From Paramecium octaurelia (taxonomy: Eukaryota > Ciliophora > Oligohymenophorea > Peniculida > Parameciidae): DNA of 64,000 nt. Below are positions 22,945 through 40,429 of this stretch, piece after piece. The stretch covers positions 257,324 to 321,323 of the forward strand of contig CAJJDP010000082.1 of assembly GCA_905182995.1 (NCBI GenBank). Reading direction: 5' to 3'. Under the pieces are notes generated by a model. It ran no database searches, was not told where the DNA came from, and saw only the letters and a program-made list of their open reading frames with translations. The translations under genes and the position numbers were made by a program. The stretch's first letter is position 1; each line of letters starts with the position of its first letter.

Positions 22945-25904
22945 ATGAATGAAAAAAAAAATGATTTCTTTTCGTTCTTCAATGGATCTTAGAAGAAAAA
23001 GGAAACAAAAAAAATCATCTTCGATGAAAATTTCTTTAATCTACAGGTTAATGGAGGAAAGATTCATAGCGATAGGATTGTAATTGAAGCCATCTCTGTT
23101 GTTGGTAATTGTATTATAGTAAAAGAAGATAATGAGAAGTTGGAAACTGACATCAAATGGTTTTAGATCTCACCAAACAATGATTTTAATACACTAGGAA
23201 TAACGGGAAACTCTTATCAACCTAGTATAGAAGATGTTGGCTCTAAGTTCATGATCCAAGTTGTGCCAATTAAAGAGGGTAGACAATATGAAGGAATGCC
23301 CAAGTCATTAGAAATAGGGCCATTGCTTAAAGATGAATCTATTCAAGAAGATATCGACGAATTATTGGACAATGAGAAAATGACTGTATTTGTCACTTTA
23401 GAATAAATATTAAGCAAAGATTTTGAAATTGTACTAAAATATTAATTAAAAAGGAAGCAGAATTGCCAATCAATTGCATACTCAAAATAACCCTTAAAAA
23501 TATGGAATTAGAACTAAAAAAGAATGATCAAACTATCCATCATATTTAAGTCCCCTTGCAAGCACAGTATCCATCATGTTCGTCTAAGCAAGGGACTAGC
23601 GAGAGCTTCATCCTAAAAATTGATTAAACAAATTAGTTTTAAATGAAAGCAGCAGATAATTCATAAAGAGATATAATTTTGACTGTCATAAAAGGATTTT
23701 ATGGCAAAGGCATATGGAAGGATTAGGAAACTTAATAAATTGGAGAAAGTGAGGATGAGGATGAATCAGATGATGCTGAAGAATAGGAATTAGAATAGTA
23801 AGTGGATGAAAATCCCAAAGATGAACAATAGGAGCAAAATTTACAATATGGTCAATAGGATGAAATTTTAAAAGAAGAAGGAAAAGACGATGTAAAAGAT
23901 GTAGCATAAGAGCAATTAGATGATAAATCAGTTGAGTCTAAAATAATAAAATAGGATAGAGAATAATAAGAAATCAATATTATCTAAAATCAATAATTAA
24001 TTGAATAATCTGAATTGCAATAAGCAACAGAATCTATTGAATAATTGCAATCCAAAGAGTAAGATGATTAAGTAGATGAACATAAATCAGAAGTTGAATA
24101 ACAATAACAGTAAATTATAGAATAAAAGATAAATATTGAAGAATAATAAAATGTTCAAGTGATAGAGGAGTAGAAAAAACCTATCGAATCAACAGCAATA
24201 ATAACTCGAACTAAATCTGATGAAATAATTTAATAGGCTGATGAATCTAAAATCGAAGATTTAGAAAGCAATTAAAATAATGATGAAAAATAATAAAACG
24301 ACAAAACTTAAGAATAATAATAAAAAGAAATATTTTAAGAAGTATAATAATAATAAAATTAAGAAATATAAGATTAGTAATAGTAAAAATAATAAGAATA
24401 ATAAGAATAAGAATAATAGTAAAAATAATAAGAATAGTAATTATAAGAATAATAGTAATAATAGTAATAAAAAGAATAATAATAGTAGTAGTAATAAGAA
24501 TAATAATAGTAATAGTAATAGTAATAGTAATAATAGCAATAATAATAATAATAACAATAATAGAATTAATAGTTATAGAAATAATAACAAGATGCTTAGT
24601 AACCGAAAATTGATGCAGCATCGAATTAATCATTGTAGGTTGACTAACAAGACTAGTAAACTAAAGATATAGAAAATAAATAATAATTAGATAATGTTAA
24701 TAGTAAATAAAATGAATAAAATAATTAAGTAAATAAGGAAGAATAATAAGGCAAGCAAAGAGTTGATCATAAGTTTTAATCAGTCATAATTAGCTCAGAA
24801 AATAATAAGGAGGAGAAAGCCAGTCCTATTAAGAAAAAAGAGAAAAAAAATAATATGGATTTGTATATTTAAATAAATGAGAACGTGAAATTAAAATAAG
24901 ACATTGAGTAATATAAAGTTAACTAATAAAAGGACAATGAAACAATCCAAAAATAAAAGAAACAAGTAAGATATTTATAAATATAATAGATTTAAACGCT
25001 AACGGAGTAATTAAATAATTGCACTAAGAATTATTATTTACTTGAGGAGGAATGTACAAATCAAAAGAAGATCATGCATAATTTAAATGATTAAAAAGTA
25101 TTTTTATAACAGGATATCAACATGTACAAAACTTAACTATTGGAACTAACAGAATCCAGTTCTAATTAGAAAGAGGAGATCTCATAATTGCAAAAAAGAT
25201 TGAAGAGATAATAACAATCATAAGATTTGAATGAAGCAAAGAAATAGATTGAGTAATTAAAGGAAGATATTGCAAAGAAGGATTTAATGTTAGAGGCTGC
25301 AAATAAGGACCATATTTTAGCTTAGTAAAAAATAGAGGACCTGGAGAAGGTTATTGAAGGATTTTAGAATCAATTAATTCATGAAAAAAAGAAATATGAA
25401 AGTTTGGCTTTGGAGAAAGGAATTAAATAACCATAAATAATTTAAAAAGATTTTTAGAGATTATAATTTGAGAGACCTATTTCAAAGGATATTAAGCCTG
25501 TAGCTTAATCTATGATTCAATTAGATGATGCAGAGAAATATTCAATCGATATAAGTTAGAGTATGTCAAAGTAAAAAATATGTTCTATAAAATAGTTTAG
25601 ATAGTGATGGTGAAGTGAATCGATTGAAGAATCAGATAATGCATTTGGAAGCTACATTGAGAAGGTAATTAAATAATTATATAAATAAAGTTTGAAGATA
25701 GCGTATGAATAGGATGTCAGATATACGAAAGGAAAGTCAGGAAAATCAATGACTGGAAGTAGTAAAGATATTAAGTATTTATAACACATTGCAAATAATA
25801 TGGCAGAAATTATAACGGAGAAGGACTCTTAATTGGAGAATTAGAAGAGAATAAACAAGGAATTGCTCACTAAATTATAGATTTTATAATAATAGTAATA
25901 ATGA
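22945..25904 (+). CDS. AIR9-like A9 domain, polyQ and coiled-coil protein
   Basis: Three introns (23, 25 and 26 nt) give 961 residues. Residues 20-140 contain an A9-type Ig-like repeat: VNGGKIHSDRIVIEAISVVG, IKWFQISP, then ITGNSYQPSIEDVGSKFMIQ and a closing GMPKSLEIGP. This pattern is typical of AIR9-family repeats. A PH-like beta-rich part follows (ELPINCILKITLKNMELELK). Residues 245-570 are Glu/Gln-rich with long runs of Gln encoded by TAA/TAG (24260-24600). The last 380 residues are coiled coil. AIR9 proteins bind microtubules in plants and trypanosomes; a cytoskeletal role here is inference. Confidence 0.7.
24260..24600 (+). repeat. TAA/TAG-encoded polyglutamine tract
   Basis: Within the AIR9-like gene, long runs of TAA and TAG with occasional AAA/GAA give Gln runs broken by Lys and Glu. 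In another frame the same DNA reads as Asn/Ser/Lys repeats, which is only a shadow. Confidence 0.8.
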
Positions 25905-25975
25905 GGACATGCATATTTAATTATACTAATATTTGATTGTTAATTTATTTAAATTTAAACCGGTTAATTGATCAA

Positions 25976-28333
<2,358 letters not shown>

Positions 28334-28464
28334 ATTATTAAAAATATATTTAACAATTATATTGAAATCAAAATTAGCTGAAATCATTATTAATAAATGA
28401 CCATCCATTAATGTAATTTATAGAACTAGATTTGTCAGCCGATAAAATAAAATCGAATGGGATG

Positions 28465-30837
<2,373 letters not shown>

Positions 30838-30912
30838 AAAATAATATTAATTTAAATTTCCTACATTTATATATAAAATCGACCACAATAACTTCATAAC
30901 ATTTCAATAATA

Positions 30913-33868
30913 TCAGATATCATTTATTATTTGTTCAGCCTTTATGAATATTTCTTTATTGCCATAAAGTACTAATAAGTCAATCTCCTTCTTCTCAATA
31001 ATACTCTCTGTTTTAGCCCATCGAATTCCTAGCCTTTCTTTATGGCCTTATTTCTCTCCTCTAAATCCTTCTTATTGGCATGTAGACTCTATTAGAGTTG
31101 ATCAAAGTCAATATTCTGATCTCCAGGAATTGGATTGCCATTCAAAATCCTTTGAACTTAAGCCTCTTATTAGGTAATCTGTCCTTCCAACTCTTTTATT
31201 TGATTTCCTAAATGATACTGTAAAGTAATAGGAAACACTGCCTTCTCGCTAAATCTAATTTACATATTCAAAATTCTTACTAATCATATTCTGTTAGATA
31301 TTTATTCTCAATAAATATCTTTAACAAATTCTAATGGAATGATTTATAATCTCGACAGTGACCCTCATTGTTAGATAGATTTTTCAAATTCAAATCTAGT
31401 TTTTGTAATTATTCAAAGTGAACTAAAGCATTACTTAATTCATTCCAATCTTAACTGAAATTTGTTATTGGAATTTCTATTTTTAGAAATCTAACTTCAA
31501 AGTAAGAAATCAAAAGTAACAATTCACAAAACTAAGAAAACCCTTCTTAATTTAGTTCCATAGGGTTCTCACTAAAAGTAATTATATAAAATATTACGCT
31601 TTTATTTCTAAGGAATTATTTTTTAAAATTATGTTAATCTTCTTCGAAATAAATCTAAATTCTGGAATTTCTGCTGTTCTTTACCTTCTGATCAACTCAA
31701 GGAGTAATTAGCTGATTCCTTACCAAAGAAAATTTTCCTCATATCTATAAATTATTGTATTTTTATTATACATTATAATTTCGGTTATTTGTCTTTAAGT
31801 AAATGCTACAAATTATACTAGATAATTAAGTAAGTCTGCTTTCATTATGGAAACTCCTTTTTAGTATTTAATAAGCAATTAAGATATTTGAATATCTATG
31901 TACTCCTATTATTTAATCAAGGAATATATTTATTTCAATTATTAGTTATCTACTTGCTATACTTCCCTTATCTAAACTACCAGTTAATTTGAAGGAAGAG
32001 GCATTAATGTATCCCTTGAAATTACTTGCAGATTTCCGATCAATTGTAATCTATCGAAATTATATTAATAACTTATTTGATCATTTAAATGACTAAAATA
32101 TATAATTATTGGTGTTCCAATGAGGCAAATCCTTTTTAATAGAAGTGCATTTGAATTCATTTCTTCTTATCGATACTCACTAGATTTCTAAGATCCTGTT
32201 TTTATTGATAGTAAATTAAGAGTCTTATTAGATTTTACTAATTATAAGAATTACTATAATTTCGGATACTCTATATTATTATTACCCTTCAAATGTATCT
32301 TGAATACACTCAGATACTCTAATTCTTTAAGTCTTTGACCTAATTCAAACAAATCAGGTAAACTTTATTGCCCACCTATGCTGAGATCTAAATTAACAAG
32401 ATTTCTTTTCTACCCAAGAGTCTAAAATAAATTGGTAAAGTCCAAGTTTTATTATTGTTTTGCAAAATTTAAGGAGAGACTATTTAAATTGCTACTTTTA
32501 TTGATAAGTTTCTCTAATTATTCTAAGCACAATTTATTAACACAGATATTCCTTCTATTATATGATATTATAATTAAATTACTCAAATTCTAATTCCAAT
32601 ATATTTACTGTTCTTAACTTTTAAAGTAATATAAAGATTGATAAGGCTTAGAGATCTGTCATTTAATTAGAATCTCCGATATTGATTTTTACCATCTACA
32701 ATTGTGGTGAGTCTAGCAATAAGGCTAAGAATTTGGCTCCTCCATTTTGAAAGTCATTATTCTTACCAATTTTAAAATTCAATTATTCTAATTTATTAAA
32801 TTAAGATTGATTCATAGTCACTTCATTATATTATGATTGTAACTAAAATTGTTTAAATATTTTAGTTGAACTTCTAAAATCGTCTAATTAAAGAATTACC
32901 CAACTTAAAGCTTCAGAAATCTTAACTAATTCTGAACCAATTACAAAATTGTTAATAAGGCTTGATTTCCAATCTCATTAGAATTACCAATTTTCATCTT
33001 AAAGGTTGTTATTGGTTGTAAATTCAAACTCTATAAGAATTAGGTTGAATTCAATTAACAAGATTATCTTAGTGCTAATAGAATAAATCAATACCCTATT
33101 GTTAATGAGAAGTAATTCAAATTATTACAATTCAGCAGAATTGGACCAAAATGGTCTAGACTATTTTTAATAACGTTATCTTCATCTATTTTTAATCGAA
33201 ATTTATTAAATTGCAATTTGGAGCCAAGATATGCCAATTATTCAATACTAGTACCATCATTAGTAATGCCACATCTAATTTAAATGTAAGGTTTACTTGA
33301 GTTTGATTTAAAAGTAACCTTTATTCAAGATTATCGTAAAAAATTTGTGAATCTAGACATACAATTATTCTAATTGAACACATGATTAGATAATCAAAGA
33401 TAAGTGCTTTAGCCATTCAACTATAGAAAGACCTGCATTATCCATAATATTAAGGGACAACATCTTAAGATTTGAAGTAAAGGGTTGAAATATTTTGTAA
33501 TAAGTTTTAGGAGATAAATAATTAGCATTTCTATTAGTTTATAATTAATTTTTACTCTGAATTGATTAGGATGTGACTCATAGAGTTCGAAGTAACTTTT
33601 TACCCATCAAATAGAAAGATTATCTTATCAAAATCCACATCATCAATTTGTTCATTCGCACTATTTAGAAGAATTATAATATTAATATTTTACGCCAATC
33701 TGATTTTAAATCCCTTAAGTATACTAAATTAGATATTGGATAAAATTTGATGGACTTGCGATTGATCCTTGAAGGCTGAAACAAAGCTCTTTTTACTAAT
33801 AGTGTTAAGACATAAACGTACAACAAAGTCATATTCAAAAAATATCCTTACTCTTCTTCTTGATCCAT
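30913..33868 (-). CDS. Leucine-rich repeat protein, structure partly resolved
   Basis: A long minus gene with many small introns. The start is MDQEEE at 33868. The N-terminal part reads ISKKSFVSAFKDQSQVHQIL, a globular-looking region. Most of the rest consists of irregular leucine-rich units (LVNLDLSIGGQQSLPDLFEL, RLKELEYLSVFKIHLKG, ELVHFEQLQKLDLNLKNL). The C-terminus is coiled coil (NQIKELEGQITQQEAQVQRI, HANKKDLEERNKAIKK). I could not fix every intron, and two C-terminal readings end at 30913 or 30894. LRR proteins of this style are numerous in Paramecium and have no assigned function. It has no kinase domain and is separate from the AGC kinase gene, whose ATG is 76 bp further on. Confidence 0.55.
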
Positions 33869-33910
33869 ATATATATATTTATATTAATTATTATTGCATT
33901 TAAGCAGTTA

Positions 33911-34483
33911 ATGAAGACTTCGATGTAACAGAGCTATTAAAATATTCTTAAAATATCATAGCATATCAAACAATCAAGAACTACCACTCCTCCCTTGAGC
34001 ACGAAAAAGAGAGTTAAATCTGCTACTCTTTTAAAGTAGTAACCTTTTGATAAACTCGTAAACTCTACTACGAGAGATGAAGAAACAACCAGAGGCATAC
34101 TTGACAGTATAAGATTTGATAATGATTGCAAATAATAGAATGAAGATGATTAACTCAAAAAAATTGAAAACTATAAATATTAACATGAGAAAGATCAATG
34201 TTACATTACACATCTCTAATAATAGGTGACGGATTTGGAACAACAATTGGTTGAAATCGAAACCAAACAAAAGAAAATCATGTAACCAATCAAAACTCAT
34301 GCCAAAATCTTAATGGATAAAATCTCCTTCTTAGAAATTGCTAAAACCTAATATTCCTTAGAAGAGTAGAAATTATCTTAATGTTTATAAAATGTTCTTG
34401 ATCATAATCATCAAATCTAACTAGCTTACGAAAAGAAATGTTAGGAAATTCAAAAACTCAAATCATTGAAATAAATTCCTTGA
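33911..34483 (+). CDS. Coiled-coil protein, unknown
   Basis: Intronless, 190 residues. The basic N-terminus (TTTPPLSTKKRVKSATLLKQ) is followed by coiled coil (DFEQQLVEIETKQKKI-like heptads) with scattered Cys. About 25 codons are TAA/TAG, and no TGA occurs before 34481. It is divergent from the LRR gene (42 bp between ATGs) and convergent with the E3 ligase gene. Function unknown. Confidence 0.65.
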
Positions 34484-34567
34484 AAACAACACAATTTTGA
34501 AATATCTTTTTATACTTATATTAATATTATATTATATTAAAGCAGTACAATATTTTTTCCTCATTCA

Positions 34568-36347
34568 TCAATTATTACAAAGTCCTTAAAATTTATTTAA
34601 AAATTTACCACATCCTAAACATTATTCCTATCCATTGAGTGCATGATTCCCACCAATTGGACATTTACCCTTCCCTTAGCACTATGGCAATTCCTCCTTT
34701 TTCAATTAAGTCAAATATTTGCCTCCCGACTATTTTGTGTGGCAAGTTTAACAAAAGTGAGTAGTGCCCCTTTTATAATGTCTATTTATAATACCAACAA
34801 AAATATGTTGCAATATTGCAACAATATCTGCATTTATACTCAAGATATTCAGTACCATGAGTCTTACATCCATTAATTTATTGTCCACAGCATGAAGGAC
34901 AAATTAAATCTTGTTGACTTTGTCTATTCGATTCCGCCTCTAATTCTAATTGACAATCTTTCTTTCCTCCAAAATATGGTTTCTTGCATTTATAACATTG
35001 ATAAAAGGCAAAAATATCTAAAGCATCTTCAACTTTTAATATTTAACTATCTCCCATTTTTCCCATTCTTAAAGATGCTTATTTACGAACTAATTGTTGT
35101 AATTCCTAATATTCATTCATTTTCTACTATGAAATTGAATCATTGGGAAATTCCTTTATTATTTATATATATAAATACCATCCATCTTTTACAAATTGAA
35201 CAACAACAGAATCCAAAGGATATATACATACTTGTCCATTTCTTGTCTAATTTCTTATTTAAACAATAGTAATGAAATAGCTGATTGATATTATCAAAAT
35301 TATTTACATGACCGCAAGTTGCCTATATACAAGGACCTTCATATAAAGATTCTGTAAAACATATTGTACAATATTCTTCAGATAACTTTTGGTTAGTGCA
35401 TCCAAGACAACCCAAACATTTTTTCTCATCCTTATATCCCGAACAAAAATGTTTGCAACTAGCAATTTTTTAACATGCTTATGTATTTTTTTATTAGCAT
35501 TCTTATTAATTACAAACAGGTCTTTAACCAGATTTTATGTCCTTATTGTTTAGATATCTATAACAAAATGAACATTATAATTTTTATTATGCAGGTGATT
35601 CACCTGTTTTTAACTTTTTTTATAAGTATTGCAATCTCTCTGAACCTATATACTTTTCAATTTCTTATTAACTCAATTACTTTTAGCAATATGAACACTA
35701 CACACATCCTGATTTCAAAATGTATTGTTAATTAATTAATTTCCTTATACAACCAAGACAATGAGCATGTTGGCAAATTTAAAAATTATAAACTGTTTCC
35801 ATCTCATCCTCATTATTATCTAATTTTCCACAAGCAGAGCATTTCTGCTTGATTTCTTATTCTCGACTCTTCGTTGGAAAGTATTTTTTGTGAATATTAT
35901 TGAACGACTGAAATTTCAATTAAATAACATTACTTATTTTTATGAGAAATTGGATTACGGTGGTATTGATTATTTTAATTATCTATTAGCACTTCTAGGT
36001 GAATTAATTTAACTAATTTCTTCTAATAAAATGAAAATATTTTTACTTTTATTGATAATTTCGTCAATTTGATTTATGATAAACAGAAATTCTGCTTTCA
36101 ATGTATAAAGTTATGGTAACTTAAAGATATTCAATCGAAGCTTTTCAAATTCTTTATAAAACATTGATTCACTAAGAAACTTTTTGCAATTAGAAATGTG
36201 ATTGTATAAATCATCAAATGGGTCACATCTGATCTATTAACCACAAAAGCATTTATAATTATCATCATAATTAGGTTCCTCATGATTAGATTGCATCAAT
36301 GACTTAACCTAATTATAAAACCCTTGCATTAATAAATTGCTATTCAT
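34568..36347 (-). CDS. MYCBP2/PHR-type RING-Cys-relay E3 ubiquitin ligase
   Basis: Several introns (for example after the CGH of the RING) give roughly 550 residues. The C-terminal 230 residues match the tandem-Cys module of PAM/Highwire/RPM-1 (MYCBP2): [87 protein letters not shown], then TYFCWGTTHFCQTCH and KEELPQC. In MYCBP2 this module passes ubiquitin through two Cys and esterifies Thr/Ser. The N-terminal half carries additional zinc-finger-like pairs (CFCGQQ, CSACGKL, HAHCLGC). Animal PHR proteins exceed 4000 residues, so this is a minimal stand-alone form. Catalysis by the same relay is inference. Confidence 0.85.
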
Positions 36348-36895
36348 TAATTTATATATATTAATTTTAATTTATGTTTAAATTGGATTAAAATTATAAT
36401 TATATATATTAATTAGATGGAAGATAACACTCTAATGCCTAATCAATTCGTTTTAATTATTAAAATTTATATCTCTTTCTTTGTCTCAGTAAATAATAGT
36501 TTCATTTAAATATTACAAAATAAAAATAATAGTCTTTATACTCTAGTTGCACTGTGTTTTTATTTCATCAAATGAGAATAAATATATATTATAATATTTC
36601 GCTTCCCACCCCATCAATCCTAATTTCTTATTTTTTTAATTTTATTGTCCTTATTTTGTTTGTAAAGGTTGAGACCTTGTAGTTGGGAATTAGAATATAA
36701 TCTCTTAGCTCATTTGAATATTAATAATATTGACTTAATCTATCTGTAAATTTCATAGTTATGAGATTTTCGTATTAGGTTAAGATTCACATAAAAAATC
36801 TCAACAATTATTTTTCTAGATTATGAGAAGATGAATAATTAATAGAAATAAACTCTTTTTAATGAGATTGATATTTTGATTTTCTATTAATAATT
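36348..36895. other. Intergenic, no gene seen
   Basis: About 550 bp between the divergent E3 and alpha-kinase genes, very AT-rich and presumably containing both promoters. No coding frame supported. Confidence 0.5.
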
Positions 36896-39577
36896 ATGGA
36901 TTAAGATGAATAAACACCTTATGTATTTACAGAGGTCTGTCCCTAGTCGATATTTTGTAAAGATAACTCTTGCTAACTAAATCATTCCAGAGTATTTGTT
37001 GGAGTTTGTGTAGAATATTTAAGGAATGAGCAAAAGTTTTATGATGAAGGAGGTGACGAGTATGAAAAATTAAGATGCAATAATAAAGATTGTAATTTGT
37101 GGCACTTTAAAAATGACAAGTTTAGCTTGTCTAAATAGACGATAAATGGTATATTTCCTCACAATCTATGCCCCAAGAGCTGTGGATCTGAAAATTGTGG
37201 ATATTTACACAGAGCCTGGGCTGAAAAAGTGTGTTTTGATCAAATTCTAAAAGGCAGTTGTAGAAAAAAACAATGTGATTTTGAACATGTGAAATGGGAG
37301 TTGAACACATTAAAAGAAAGAGCGAGATCTTGTTCATTGAATCAGGACACTACTCCAGAAGATTTATGTGAGAAAGAAAAGTGTAATTGTGGTAAACATC
37401 CTCCTTGGTTAAATGATTATTGCATACTTTATCTGAAGGGATTGTGTCCACGTAAAAAGTGCATTAAAAATCATACCGATTGGGAAAAAATAAACACAAA
37501 AATAAATTAAAAGAATGCTGTAAAGTCTTGTATCACCATCGCTCAAGAAAGAAAAAAAAAAATTCATACTACTCCTGAATTCAACGAAATTTAATTATTA
37601 TGCGAAAAATCAGAGTTTGAGCATTATAAAAAGTGGTTTTAAGAATAAAATATGATTGATGTTGTTATTATTATGGATTTAACTGGGTCTATGAAGCCTT
37701 GGAAGGAGACAATGCAGTAGACGATAGCGAAAATAATAGATTAATTTTTAAATTCTATCAATGGATATCAAGTTAGAGTGGCTTTTATAGGATACAGAGA
37801 TATATGGGATAATGAGGAAAAACTTGTTTATTGGAGTTTTACTAAAAAAATTCCTGAAATTTAGGAGTACATTTCAAAATTAGAAGCTAAGGGAGGAGAT
37901 GATGAAGCAGAGGATATAGTCTCTGCTTTTGAGTTAGCTTTGAAACTTGATTTTTCTCATAATCCTGATAGCATACTATGTACTTTTTTAATTGCAGATG
38001 CTCCTTGTCACGGTAGAGAATATCATAACATTGAATCAGACCACTTAATTGATAAGATGCCTAAGCATTATTTCTAAGATGTTTTGGAAAAATATAAATA
38101 AATCAAAAAGAATAACTTTTTATGTTGTGTTAAAATCAACAATCGAACAGACATTATGTTTCAAAAAATGAAAGCAGTCATACCTATGATGATAATAACA
38201 GCAGAAAAAAAACCTGAAGATTTATTCGAGGTAGTTGGATTTACATTACGTATGTCTGTAACAGAATCAAAGAAGCTAAAATCATAAATTAATAATCAAA
38301 TCTAATATTTTCAAGCAGAGTTTGAAAAACTTAAATTAGACACTCTCTCTGAAGGATAAGATGATGAATATTGGAAAAATTATGTTGCTATGATTGAATC
38401 CATGAAAAGAAAAGGTATCACAGGGTTAAAAGTAATAGTAGATAAAAAGGAATTAAATAAAGAAAATGATAATTCATCTACATATATATTTAAAGCTTTT
38501 GATGCCATAAATAATAGGGAGATTATTATTAAAATTCCAAAAAAACTTGTTGATAACCAAGGTAAGATCAGTGATTAAGAAATCTCAGAAGCTGAAGAAC
38601 TTGCATAAACAAGATTTTACTCATCCGGCTACGCTTGTCAAATGGCATATTTGTTCAACTAGAAATTAAAAGTAAGTAATTTGCTTAATGAAATGCAACC
38701 TATTTTTTATGCTCACCCAATTTTGTATACCTTAGATAGACCATTTTTTGGAATGACAAAAGTTTATGGAGAAACTTATTTGCAGATTCAATTCAAATTT
38801 GAAAAATATACAACCAACAGTTCTTATATCGAAAAGGATAAATATTTTTATTCAGCATTTAGCCATTTTACATACTAAATTAGTAATAAAATTTTGGTGA
38901 TTATGGATTTGCAAGGGTGTAATAATATCTTTTCAGATCCATCTATCTAAACCGATCAGAGTTGGAGTTCGATTTTAGATAAAGATGAGACAAATAGAAA
39001 AAATAAAGGAATTGAAGAGTTTAAATTGACATAACATAAAGATTGCAGTTATTTATGTAAAAAATTAAATCTCCCAGAAATTAATTAAAATTCCAAGATT
39101 AATGAAAATAAATGTCCAAAAGAATTAATTAGCAATATTAATGGAATTTGTTATGATTGCGATGAATTTGTTAAAGGTGATATGGATTAAATTAAAAATT
39201 TGAAAGACAAGAAGTTTAAATTTAATTGCAATTTCTGTTTAACTGAGTAGAATAATTAAATAAATTAAGAATGCAAATGTTGTTACTATATATTCTAAAC
39301 TCCTCTTAATAACTAGATAAAATAATTAACAAATTTGGGTTAATGTATTGATTGTAAATCTAAATGCTAAGGGTAAAAGAATTTGTGCCATTATTGTAAG
39401 AGAAGTTGTCAAAAGATTATGAAACAGTTAAATATTAATGATTAGGTGTTGTATATTTGTGAAAATGCTCTAGAATATCTCTAAGCACTTAAATGTAAAA
39501 AATGCAATAAACCGTATAACAAAAAGTCCATAATTTCACTGGAGGATTATAATGGGAAATCATTTTCCTGTTGTTGA
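36896..39577 (+). CDS. CCCH-like zinc finger, VWA and alpha-kinase protein
   Basis: Intronless, 893 residues. Residues 1-215 hold Cys/His motifs of CCCH type (CPQSIFCKDNSCQLNH, CRKKQCDFEH, CPRKKCIKNH). A von Willebrand A domain follows (IDVVIIMDLTGSMKPWKETM, with a DxTxS-like MIDAS, and LIADAPCHG). At about 500-720 is an alpha-kinase domain: EAEELAQTRFYSSGYACQMA, FSHFTYQISNKILVIMDLQG, DPSIQT, then KGIEEFKLTQHKDCSYLC and KKLNL. VWA plus alpha-kinase recalls Dictyostelium VwkA, which affects contractile vacuole and myosin II. The C-terminus has more Cys pairs. The CCCH addition is unusual. Alpha-kinases phosphorylate Ser/Thr in helices; the target here is unknown. Confidence 0.88.
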
Positions 39578-39656
39578 AAGTATAACACTATGTGTTAATC
39601 AAATCATATTACAATTTTTTTGAATAGAGTATTGAAATCTAATTTCATTTCATGAT

Positions 39657-39947
39657 TCAATTCTTACTTGCCTTAAGTGACTTCTTCACTTCGATAGTCA
39701 TTGTTTATTTAATTAATCTTGAATATTATTAAATCAATAGGAGACCAAATTCCATTAAATATTAAGTGATTCTAATCTTCTAGCATTATTTTTAATTACA
39801 TACTTCAACTTGCTTAACCTTTTCTATTCCTTTAATATGAAAGTATATATTAAATATTTAAGTAATTTTTCTAAAAACGAATTTTATGCAAAGAAGTAAT
39901 TTCTTGAAGTATAAATTATATCTACTGCTTTCTATTAATTTAAGCAT
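39657..39947 (-). CDS. Short basic ORF, unknown
   Basis: 96 residues from ATG 39947 to TGA 39657: MLKLIESSRYNLYFKKLLLC and so on, ending TMTIEVKKSLKASKN. Composition and in-frame Gln codons are reasonable. A protein-like region also lies upstream in another frame, so the 5' end may include an unresolved intron. Confidence 0.4.
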
Positions 39948-40096
39948 CGCTTTATAACATTGTAGAGCTTTATCTAAATACTAAATATACGGCAACGAAA
40001 TATTGTTAAAATACAAATAATAGAAAATTTAGCAATTTATAATAAAATAATAAGATATTTACATTCTAACAAAATGTTCAACATACAAATAATTGT

Positions 40097-40429
40097 TCAT
40101 TTTTTTAGATGTTTATAAGCAACGTATCCTCCTCCAACTGCGGCGCCAACTCCAACAGCTGGTAAAGCAATGACTCCTATTCCTGACATTGCTACTCCTT
40201 AAGCTATAGCAAATGCACTTCCTGCTGCTACACTTCCAATACTAGCTTATGTGGCTGCAGCAAAACTTCCTGCGACTGGTCCAATCGAAGAGAAACCATA
40301 AATTGCCAATCCAGCCTTAGTTAAAATAGTGCCTGTGCCTGCCACAATTCCACCTAAATAGGTTCCCGACTTAACATTTTGCCAAAAGCCAGGTTTTTTG
40401 GTTTACACTTCCTGTTATTCTTAGTTCAT
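40097..40429 (-). CDS. IFI6/IFI27 (ISG12)-like small hydrophobic protein
   Basis: Intronless, 110 residues. A short charged start (MNQEQQEVQTKKPGFWQNVK) precedes a glycine/alanine/serine-rich hydrophobic stretch with the alternating pattern GFSSIGPVAGSFAAATQASI, GSVAAGSAFAIAQG and GVGAAVGGGY, ending in KHLKK. This pattern matches the Ifi-6-16/Ifi27 family, small membrane proteins of mitochondria or nuclear envelope in animals, also found in protists and fungi. Assignment rests on composition and motif spacing only. Confidence 0.65.

Noticed and set aside
24247-24672. Asn/Ser/Lys repeat protein (plus) and Ile/Thr repeat protein (minus)
   Set aside because: Both are shadows of the TAA/TAG polyQ coding region of the AIR9-like gene.
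24690-25900. CRISPR, rRNA or tRNA genes anywhere in the window
   Set aside because: No direct-repeat/spacer array, no rRNA core sequence and no cloverleaf with conserved T-loop was recognised on either strand.
34643-35735. Plus-strand ORFs opposite the E3 ligase
   Set aside because: Antisense to a gene with unmistakable PHR motifs.
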